A DNA stretch of 64,000 nt, taken from positions 496,001 through 560,000 of the forward strand of contig NZ_VLLB01000003.1 of assembly GCF_007830455.1 (NCBI RefSeq), in the 5' to 3' direction. Origin of the DNA: Pseudoduganella lurida (lineage in GTDB: Bacteria; Pseudomonadota; Gammaproteobacteria; Burkholderiales; Burkholderiaceae_D). The translations under genes were made by a program, and so were the position numbers. The notes beneath the pieces are model-generated. The model was not told the DNA's origin and did not search any database. It was given only the letters and a program-made list of their open reading frames with translations. Below are positions 58,056 to 64,000 of this stretch, piece by piece. Every line of letters begins with the position of its first letter. Position 1 is the first letter of the stretch.

Positions 58056-58409
58056 ATGAGTCAGGAACACGGAACGCAGCAGCACGGGACCCACCAACAC
58101 GGGACCCAGCAGCACGTCATCGAACCGCGCGAAAGCCTGAACGCGCAGGTGCTCGACATGCACCGCGCGCTGACGGCGCTGGCGGACAAGGTGGGCGCCC
58201 TGGACACCTTGAACCAGCGCGTGGAAGCCTGTACCGACCCGGAACTGAAGCTGGTGCTGGCCAGCCAGCGCGATACCACGCGCCGGCAGCTGGCCATGCT
58301 GCTCGAGTGGACGAGAAGGCGCGACCCGAAGCTGGACAAGGAACTGCGCGAGGCGCTGTTCAAGGCCGGCCCGATCGCCGCCCAGTACCACTACGACGAG
58401 AATATCTGA
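58056..58409 (+). CDS. EncFtn-like (encapsulated ferritin family) protein lacking the ferroxidase ligands
   Basis: This 117-residue protein has an N-terminal run of HGTQQH/HGTHQH-type repeats (residues 5-20). A two-helix domain follows that aligns without gaps, from memory, to the Rhodospirillum rubrum encapsulated ferritin: HRALTALADKV, RVEACTDPELKLVLA, LEWTRRRDPKL and GPIAA. The metal ligands E32, E62 and H65 of EncFtn correspond here to K45, T75 and Q78, so the ferroxidase site is absent. No encapsulin-targeting peptide follows the last residues DENI, and no encapsulin gene is adjacent. AAGGAGG precedes the ATG. The homology is inferred, not searched. Confidence 0.6.
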   Translation: MSQEHGTQQHGTHQHGTQQHVIEPRESLNAQVLDMHRALTALADKVGALDTLNQRVEACTDPELKLVLASQRDTTRRQLAMLLEWTRRRDPKLDKELREALFKAGPIAAQYHYDENI

Positions 58410-58504
58410 CACGCGACGCACTGCCGATCCACGCGGCGGACGACGAAACTGAAACTGCGCGCGCGGCAGCTGCCTGCCGACGGGCGCGCCGATGGGAAGA
58501 CTGG

Positions 58505-58960
58505 ATGAAGCAACCGTATCACGAAGGAAGCTGGTTTGCCGTGCCGCTGATAAATGGCGGCTTTGCGACCGGGCTGGTGGCGCGCATGTCGCCGCAAGGG
58601 AAGATCATGCTGGCGTATCTGTTCGGGCCGAAGCGCGCGGCGATCCCGTCCCTGGCCGACGTGCAGTCGCTGGTGGCCGGCGATGCCGTCAAGGCGATCC
58701 GCACGGGCGACATGGCGCTGGCCAACGGCCGCTGGCCGGTGCTGGGCGATGCGCAGGATTTCGACCGCAACCGCTGGCCCGTGCCCGTGTTCATCCGCCG
58801 CTCGGATGCGCTGAAGCGCGCCTGGCAGGCCACGTACGCGGACGACCCGGCCAAGCCGGAGCGCGAGGTCTCCGTGCCTTACGAAACGGAGGGGCTGGAA
58901 AGCGATTCGCTGTACGGCTACGGTTCCACCGAACTGCTGCTCACGAAACTGCTGGAGTAG
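58505..58960 (+). CDS. Imm26-like (immunity protein 26) domain protein
   Basis: This 151-residue soluble protein resembles the Imm26 family found beside polymorphic toxins: WFAVPLINGGFATGLVARM, ILMVAYLFG-like strands and NRWPVPVFIRR. No toxin gene lies adjacent, so it may be an orphan immunity protein or a domain put to other uses. The ATG at 58505 is chosen because it starts the family N-terminus. It is preceded by an 95-base gap after the EncFtn-like gene. Confidence 0.6.
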   Translation: MKQPYHEGSWFAVPLINGGFATGLVARMSPQGKIMLAYLFGPKRAAIPSLADVQSLVAGDAVKAIRTGDMALANGRWPVLGDAQDFDRNRWPVPVFIRRSDALKRAWQATYADDPAKPEREVSVPYETEGLESDSLYGYGSTELLLTKLLE

Positions 58961-58996
58961 GGCGGCTCACGACACCCGGCAGCAATGAATCGGGCG

Positions 58997-59183
58997 TCGA
59001 TCGACGTCGGGCCTCGATCAACATGGGGCCTCGGTCAACATCGGGCGTCGATCAACATGGGGCATCGGTCAACATCGGGCTTCGGTCAACATCGGGCGTC
59101 GATCAACATCGGGCTTCGGTCAACATCGGGCCCAGATCAACCTCGGGCCTCGGCTAACGTCGGGCCTCGATCGACATCGGGCG
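58997..59183. repeat. 17-bp tandem array, 11 copies, before the GFA gene
   Basis: Eleven consecutive 17-base units of consensus TCGRTCAACATCGGGCN occupy this stretch exactly, ending 17 bases before the GFA start and just before the AAGGAGG ribosome site. Since 17 is not a multiple of three and the units vary at wobble-like positions, it is most simply a non-coding variable-number array, although the frame stays open through it. Confidence 0.92.
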
Positions 59184-59200
59184 TCGACCAAGGAGGACAC

Positions 59201-59614
59201 ATGCACCAGGGTGGATGCTTCTGCGGCGCCGTGCGCTATACCGTGACCGGCGCCCCCTTCAACAGCACGCTGTGCCACTGCACCATGTGCCGCCGTGCCA
59301 GCGGCGCACCGGCGGTCGCCTGGTTTTCCGTCCCGCGCGAGGCGCTGCAGTTCGTGGCCGGCGGACCCGCCTATTACGCATCGAGCCCCGGCCACCGGCG
59401 CGGCTTCTGCGCAAGCTGCGGCACGCAATTGACCTTTGAAGATGCACAGTTCGCCGGGGAGCTCGACATCACCACCGCCAGCCTGGACGACCCGGAGCGC
59501 ATCCCGCCGCACGACCATACGTACACCCACAGCCGGCTGGCCTGGCTGCAGCTGGCCGACAGCCTGCCGCGCTATCTGCGCACCCGCCGCGAAGGCGCCC
59601 GCGAGCTGCCGTAG
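59201..59614 (+). CDS. GFA family (glutathione-dependent formaldehyde-activating enzyme/CENP-V) protein
   Basis: This 137-residue zinc-binding protein of the GFA/CENP-V family has ligands visible as C6 and C8 (GGCFCGAVRY), C25, C27 and C30 (CHCTMCRR) and the later FCASCGTQL. The family includes an enzyme adding glutathione to formaldehyde, but most members are uncharacterised. AAGGAGG sits seven bases before the ATG. The frame stays open upstream through a 17-bp tandem array, which I treat as untranslated. Confidence 0.88.
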   Translation: MHQGGCFCGAVRYTVTGAPFNSTLCHCTMCRRASGAPAVAWFSVPREALQFVAGGPAYYASSPGHRRGFCASCGTQLTFEDAQFAGELDITTASLDDPERIPPHDHTYTHSRLAWLQLADSLPRYLRTRREGARELP

Positions 59615-59646
59615 AGTGGCTGATGTTGCTGCGAATCGTCAAATTT

Positions 59647-59725
59647 GTCATTTTCAAGCACAAAATGACGAGGCGACGTCAGCATATTCGTCAAATAGAG
59701 TAGAATGCTGTTTCCAAATAGCATT
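59647..59725. promoter_or_regulatory. AT-rich leader with two small hairpins before the HD-GYP gene
   Basis: GTCATTTT and AAAATGAC (59647-59654, 59662-59669) form an 8-base stem. AATGCT and AGCATT (59704-59709, 59720-59725) form another directly before the ATG at 59737. A TAGAAT at 59701-59706 could be a -10 box. No strong ribosome site precedes the ATG. Confidence 0.4.
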
Positions 59726-59736
59726 AAAACTTTCTC

Positions 59737-61185
59737 ATGGCTCCATCGTTGGCTTCCCTCTCCGTCCCGGCCGGTCCCGGGGTGCTGTCCCTCTCTGAAC
59801 TGATGAGCGCGTTCAGCTATGCGCTCGACCTGACCGAGGGGCAGCCGGAAGGCCACTGCATGCGCGCCTGCTGGATCGGCGTCCACGTCGGCCGCGAGGC
59901 GGGTCTCGGCATGGACGAACTGCGCGAGCTGTATTACACGATCCTGCTGAAGGACGCGGGCTGCAGCAGCAATGCCGCCCGCATCGCCGAGCTGTATCGT
60001 TCCGATGACCGCCAGTTCAAGCACGACTACAAGACCGTGGGCGACGGCCTGCCCGAAGTGCTGTCGTTCGTGTTCGCGCATGCCGGCGCGAAGGCACCGC
60101 TGGCAGGCCGCGTGCGCAGCATCATGCAGGTGATCGCCGGCGGCGAACGGGTCGCCAGTGAGCTGATCGGCACGCGCTGCCAGCGCGGCGCCGACATTGC
60201 CCGGCTGCTGCGCTTCCCGGAAAGCGTGGCGGAAGGCATCTACGGCCTGGACGAGCACTACAACGGCAAGGGCCGCCCGCACCGCGTGCGCGGCGAGGAC
60301 ATTCCGCTGTACTCGCGCATCGCGCTGCTGGCGCAGGTGGTGGACGTGTTCCACACCGCGGGCGGCCGCGAGGCTGCGGTGGCCGAGGTGGCGCGGCGCA
60401 GCGGGCGCTGGTTCGATCCGCGGCTCGTCGAAGCCTTCATGGCGGTCGCCGGGGACGGCGGCCTGTGGGACGGACTGGCCAGCCCCGCGCTGGAACGCGC
60501 CGTGGCCGATCTCGTGCAGGCCGAACGCGAGCTGCCGGTGGACGACGACTACCTGGACGATATCGCCGCCGCCTTCGGCCAGGTGGTCGATGCCAAGAGC
60601 CCGTTCACGAGCGGCCACAGTGCCCGCGTGGCGCAGTACACGGACCTGATCGCGCAGCATCTGGGCCTGCCCGACGAGCGCCGCCGCCTGCTGCGCCGCG
60701 CCGCGCTGCTGCACGACGTGGGCAAGCTGGGTGTCAGCAACAGCGTGCTGGACAAGCCCGCCGCGCTGGACCGCGACGAATGGGCCGCGGTGCAGATGCA
60801 TGCGGTGTACAGCGAGCGGATCCTGGCGCGGGTGGGCGCGTTTGCCGAGCTGGCGACGATCGCCGGCGGCCACCACGAACGCCTGGACGGCGGCGGCTAT
60901 CCGCGCGGGCTGACGGCGCCGCAGATTCCCCTCGAGACGCGCATCATCACCACGGCCGACATTTTCGATGCCATCACGGCCGAGCGGCCGTACCGCGGCG
61001 CGATTCCCGTGCCGCAGGCGCTGGAGATGATGGCGAAGACGGTCGGCACGGCGCTCGACGCCGACTGCTTCGCCGCGCTGCGCAAGGCGGTGGCCGGACA
61101 GGAAGCGCTGCAGGCGCTCCAGCCGGCCGGCACGCCTGCCGCCATCCCGGCGCCGCCCCGCCTGGGCGTTCACTCGCTCGTGTAG
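59737..61185 (+). CDS. Tandem HD-GYP protein, first domain degenerate
   Basis: This 482-residue cytoplasmic protein is probably a cyclic-di-GMP phosphodiesterase. The N-terminal half (about 20-215) looks like an HD-GYP domain that has lost its core: ILLKDAGC replaces the usual HD motif, and EHYNGKGRP replaces the GYP region. The second domain (about 270-440) is intact, with H294, H326-D327 (ALLHDVGK), HHERLDGGGYP (379-389) and D408. The degenerate half may sense or regulate. The 3' end overlaps the convergent VOC gene by 16 bases. Confidence 0.88.
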   Translation: MAPSLASLSVPAGPGVLSLSELMSAFSYALDLTEGQPEGHCMRACWIGVHVGREAGLGMDELRELYYTILLKDAGCSSNAARIAELYRSDDRQFKHDYKTVGDGLPEVLSFVFAHAGAKAPLAGRVRSIMQVIAGGERVASELIGTRCQRGADIARLLRFPESVAEGIYGLDEHYNGKGRPHRVRGEDIPLYSRIALLAQVVDVFHTAGGREAAVAEVARRSGRWFDPRLVEAFMAVAGDGGLWDGLASPALERAVADLVQAERELPVDDDYLDDIAAAFGQVVDAKSPFTSGHSARVAQYTDLIAQHLGLPDERRRLLRRAALLHDVGKLGVSNSVLDKPAALDRDEWAAVQMHAVYSERILARVGAFAELATIAGGHHERLDGGGYPRGLTAPQIPLETRIITTADIFDAITAERPYRGAIPVPQALEMMAKTVGTALDADCFAALRKAVAGQEALQALQPAGTPAAIPAPPRLGVHSLV

Positions 61186-61658
61186 GAGCCCGGCACCACG
61201 GGCTGGTCGCCGCCTTTGCCCCACAACAGGATCTCGGTGCCCCATGGGTCGCGGAACGCGCTGTTGAAGCCGTTGAAGGTGCTCCAGTAATGGTCGCGCC
61301 ACAGGATGGTGGCGCCCCGTTCTTCGGCAGCGGCCAGGATGCGGTCGGCCGTGTCGTCGCCGATCAGGATCCAGATGCGCGGCTTGCGGCCGTCCACACT
61401 CAGCCCGCGCGGCGCCACGCCTTCCGGCTGCGGATGGGGGCGGGCGTTGGCGGCATCGAAGATCCCCAGGTGCAGGTTGCCGATGGCGCTCTCGCTGCCG
61501 TCGCTGTTCCTGAAATTCCCGCCGGGGACCATGCGGTGGTACACGCCGGCCGGCTTCTCGTCGTTGCGCCAGCCGAACACCTCGGCATAGAAGCGGGCCG
61601 TGGCGGCCGGGTCGTCGCTCGGCATGTCGACGAAGATCAGGGTATTCGGTTTGGTCAT
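61170..61658 (-). CDS. VOC (glyoxalase/bleomycin resistance) superfamily protein
   Basis: This 162-residue protein has two beta-alpha-beta-beta-beta units (FVDMPSDDPAATARFYAEVFGW and the C-terminal WGTEILLWGK). It lies in the VOC superfamily, close to PhnB/YdfO-type uncharacterised members. The metal ligands cannot be assigned confidently. The 3' end overlaps the HD-GYP gene by 16 bases on the opposite strand. The preceding gene on the strand is the dioxygenase at 61695. Confidence 0.85.
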   Translation of the reverse strand: MTKPNTLIFVDMPSDDPAATARFYAEVFGWRNDEKPAGVYHRMVPGGNFRNSDGSESAIGNLHLGIFDAANARPHPQPEGVAPRGLSVDGRKPRIWILIGDDTADRILAAAEERGATILWRDHYWSTFNGFNSAFRDPWGTEILLWGKGGDQPVVPGSYTSE

Positions 61659-61694
61659 CGGTTGTCGGGGTGAGGGGTGAAAAAAGCGGCTGGA

Positions 61695-62519
61695 TCAGCC
61701 GAACTGGAAGGCGGAGATATCGGCCATCATCACGTTGCCGGTAAAGGGTTTGGTGCCGGGCGACGCGGCGCCGGCACCGGCGGCCACCATCAGCGGCAGC
61801 AGGTGTTCTTCGCGCGGATGCGAGGCCCGGCCTGCCGGCGCCTCGCTCCAGTGCTTCAAGGCCTGCCAGCGCGTCGCCGGTTCGGCCGCCACCACGTCCG
61901 TCAGCCACGCATCGAAGGCGGCCGAGGGCGCCCGCGCGGCTGGCGTGCGGAAGCCACGCATGTCGTGGTAACTCATGCCCGATCCCACGATCAGGATGCC
62001 TTCGTCGCGCAGCGCCGCCAGCGCGTGGCCCGCGGCCAGATGTTCTTCCGGATCGAGATCGGTCTTCAATGACAGCGTGACGACGGGGATGGTTGCTGCC
62101 GGATCGATCAGCAGGAACGGCACGAACACGCCGTGGTCGAAGCCGCGCGTGCTGTCCGTGGCTGCCGGCAGCCCGGCCGCCTGCAGCAGGCCGACGATGC
62201 GGTGCGCCAGTGCCGGTGCCCCGGGTGCCGGATAGCGCAGCTGGTACGTGTGCGCCGGGAAGCCGGTGTAGTCATAGATCATCGCCGGCTGTTCCGTCGT
62301 CGCGGCGGTGAAGACCTTTTCTTCCCAGTGGCCCGAGATGACGACGATGCCTTTCGGCTTGTGCGGCAGGCGCGCCTGCAGGCCGCGCAGGAAGGCCTCC
62401 AGGCCGTTCCACGTGTCGGCCGGACCGCCCATCAGCATCCAGTCCATGAAGAAGCAGGGCCCGCCACCGTGCGGGATGAAGAAGGTCGGCATCGTGGCCT
62501 GCGCTTGGTCGGCACTCAT
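61695..62519 (-). CDS. Extradiol dioxygenase, DODA/YgiD class
   Basis: This 274-residue class III ring-cleavage dioxygenase resembles the 4,5-DOPA dioxygenase family (YgiD). Metal-ligand candidates are H17 (FIPHGGGP), H64 (ISGHWEEK) and histidines in FDHGVFVP and SYHDM. It probably opens catechol-type rings such as DOPA. The ATG at 62519 gives the family start; the frame continues to 62573 without similarity. It starts 36 bases upstream of, and is probably co-transcribed with, the VOC gene. Confidence 0.88.
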   Translation of the reverse strand: MSADQAQATMPTFFIPHGGGPCFFMDWMLMGGPADTWNGLEAFLRGLQARLPHKPKGIVVISGHWEEKVFTAATTEQPAMIYDYTGFPAHTYQLRYPAPGAPALAHRIVGLLQAAGLPAATDSTRGFDHGVFVPFLLIDPAATIPVVTLSLKTDLDPEEHLAAGHALAALRDEGILIVGSGMSYHDMRGFRTPAARAPSAAFDAWLTDVVAAEPATRWQALKHWSEAPAGRASHPREEHLLPLMVAAGAGAASPGTKPFTGNVMMADISAFQFG

Positions 62520-62785
62520 GTTGGCGTGGTTCCGTGAGGGTTTCGATGGGGCGAGTATCGGCGCGGCGCGCACGGCGGTCTTGGCTCAGCGCGCAGGAAA
62601 ACTTGTCGCGCCCGTTTTGCCACGATCCCCTGCAACGGCAGGCCTTACGCTGTGGCGCGCGTGTCGCGGATACGCCATGAACACATTTCTTGTGCGCTGC
62701 AGTACAAGAATCCTGCCGCCTATCCGGGGCATCCTGAACTGGACGAGGCCAGCCGGCTTTGCGCTTTCAATTCAAGGGAGTGAAG

Positions 62786-64000
62786 ATGTCCAGATCAAAC
62801 AAGATGCCCGCCACGGGCACGCGCATCAACTGGCCGGGTGTGATGATGGCACTGGCCCTGGGAGCCCGGGCGGCCAGCGCGGCCGCCGCGCCCGCCGTTG
62901 CCGATACCGCCGTTACGGATGCCGTCGCTGCCGATGCCGTCGGTGCCGATGCCGCGGACCCGCAAGCGGCTGCCACGTCGGCTGCCGCCGTCACGCTGAT
63001 CCCGCCGAACGAAGGCATCGAGAAGGTCATCGTCACGGCCGAGAAGCGCCGGGTCAACCTGCAGGAAACGCCGCTGGCCGTGACCGTCATTTCCAGCGAC
63101 GCGCTGGACAAGGCCAACGTCGTCAACCTGGCCGGCCTGAACGGCCAGGTGCCCGGCCTGTCGATCGCGAAGAGCGGCGGCTATGAAACGGTCGTCACGG
63201 TGCGCGGCATTGGCTCGGAAACGCCGCAGGCGGCCTACCAGACGCAGCCCGGCGTGTCGCTGCACGTCGACGGCGTGTACATCGCCAACAGCATCTCGCT
63301 GGACCAGAGCCTGTTCGACCTCGATCACATCGAAGTGCTGCGCGGCCCGCAGGGCACCGTGTCCGGCATGGCGTCCACGGGGGGCACCATCAACCTCGTG
63401 AGCAAGCAGCCGGAGCTGGGCAAGTGGGGCGGCAGCGCCGATGTCACGGTCGGCAATTACCACACCACGCAGGCGCGCGGCGCCCTCAACGTGCCGCTCG
63501 GAGAAACGACGGCCATCCGCGCCTCGCTGCAGAAATACGATCACGACGGCTTTGCGCGCTCCACCTACGGCTTCGGCCTGGACGAGGCGCACGATGCCAG
63601 CGGCAAGCTGGCCTTCCTGTGGAAGCCCAATCCCGACTTCAGCGCCACGCTCACGGGCCAGTGGTACCGCGCCAACCAGAACGGCGCGGCGCAGAAGAAC
63701 ATCCTCGATCCGAATCCCGATCCGCGCACCCTCACGCAGGATTACCGCAGCCGCTTCAAGCTGGGCGCGGACCTGTACCACCTGAACCTGGAATACTCGC
63801 TGCCGTGGGCGACGCTCAAGTCCATCACCAGCTCGCAGCGGCTCGACCACAAGCAGCAGATGAACGGCTCGCGGCTGGACTACGCCACGCTGGGGCAGTA
63901 CGACAACCTGGCGGCATGGAACACCAAGCTGAAAAACTACACGCAGGAGTTCTCCATCGCTTCGGTGCCCGGTGGCGCGGTGGACTGGACGGCCGGCGTG
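62786..64000 (+). CDS. TonB-dependent receptor, 3' truncated by window edge
   Basis: The first 405 residues of an outer-membrane receptor fill the frame to the end of the window without a stop. A signal peptide (about 1-34, LALGARAASA) precedes an Ala/Asp repeat region (35-63, AVADTAVTDAV). A TonB-box-like stretch IEKVIVTAEKR and the plug follow (ETPLAVTVIS, IEVLRGPQGTVSG, GGTINLVSKQP). Barrel strands start after that. AAGGGAG precedes the ATG. The ligand is unknown; the type resembles receptors for nutrients such as sugars or vitamins. No iron box or riboswitch was seen in the 266-base upstream gap. Confidence 0.92.
   Translation, partial: MSRSNKMPATGTRINWPGVMMALALGARAASAAAAPAVADTAVTDAVAADAVGADAADPQAAATSAAAVTLIPPNEGIEKVIVTAEKRRVNLQETPLAVTVISSDALDKANVVNLAGLNGQVPGLSIAKSGGYETVVTVRGIGSETPQAAYQTQPGVSLHVDGVYIANSISLDQSLFDLDHIEVLRGPQGTVSGMASTGGTINLVSKQPELGKWGGSADVTVGNYHTTQARGALNVPLGETTAIRASLQKYDHDGFARSTYGFGLDEAHDASGKLAFLWKPNPDFSATLTGQWYRANQNGAAQKNILDPNPDPRTLTQDYRSRFKLGADLYHLNLEYSLPWATLKSITSSQRLDHKQQMNGSRLDYATLGQYDNLAAWNTKLKNYTQEFSIASVPGGAVDWTAGV

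Noticed and set aside
58997..59183. Possible CRISPR array
   Set aside because: Units are 17 bases with no spacers, no dyad repeat and no cas genes nearby.
58985..59200. In-frame N-terminal extension of the GFA protein through the 17-bp array
   Set aside because: AAGGAGG and the family N-terminus mark the ATG at 59201; the extension is simple-sequence translation of a tandem repeat.

Overview
This 64 kb window is a GC-rich bacterial chromosome segment with compact, mostly co-oriented operons. The gene order nuoD-E-F-G-H-I-J-K-L-M-N followed by a DUF2818 gene, together with several protein families in the window, points to a betaproteobacterium of the Oxalobacteraceae (Massilia/Duganella/Telluria type). 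This placement is inferred from family resemblance and gene order, not from a database search. I found no rRNA, tRNA, CRISPR array, transposase or phage gene, so the window reads as ordinary core chromosome with accessory transport and sensing genes and unusually many short intergenic repeats.

Layout. 1-16.2 kb: the distal part of the respiratory complex I operon (nuoD is cut by the window edge), then DUF2818, an ADP-ribose Nudix hydrolase, a secreted HEXXH protein, the isoprenoid pair ispD-ispF and a small conserved protein. 16.4-21.7 kb (minus strand): a likely four-gene operon of exported trypsin-like protease, FHA-domain membrane protein, heme oxygenase and bacteriophytochrome histidine kinase. 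21.8-30.8 kb: ribA, pirin with a divergent LysR regulator, an EamA exporter, a KGG stress protein, a PPC-domain protein, DUF3820, an MFS pump, an acyl-CoA dehydrogenase-like flavoprotein and a dGTPase. 30.9-37.6 kb: a sodium/solute symporter, SppA, a Sel1-repeat protein and a 14-TM-type MFS exporter.

38.0-47.4 kb: a complete RND multidrug efflux operon (adaptor, two different permeases, outer-membrane channel) with 4-base overlaps throughout. 47.5-54.2 kb: siderophore-interacting protein, ECF sigma factor with a small membrane protein, S46 peptidase, DUF1810 and an S9 peptidase. 54.4-57.9 kb: a PnuC-family vitamin transporter and NadR-like kinase, convergent with a TonB-dependent receptor whose leader carries a clear TPP riboswitch. 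58.0-64.0 kb: an EncFtn-like protein lacking its metal ligands, an Imm26-like protein, a GFA protein preceded by a 17-bp tandem array, a tandem HD-GYP protein, a VOC protein, a DODA-type dioxygenase, and the start of a second TonB-dependent receptor.

The best candidates for new biology are (1) the TPP-riboswitch receptor next to a PnuC-type transporter and P-loop kinase, which together look like a thiamine or thiamine-precursor salvage route; (2) the EncFtn homologue that has lost all three ferroxidase ligands and has no encapsulin beside it; (3) a protease-FHA-heme oxygenase-phytochrome cluster; and (4) at least two families of dispersed palindromic intergenic repeats, occurring in both convergent and divergent gap contexts.
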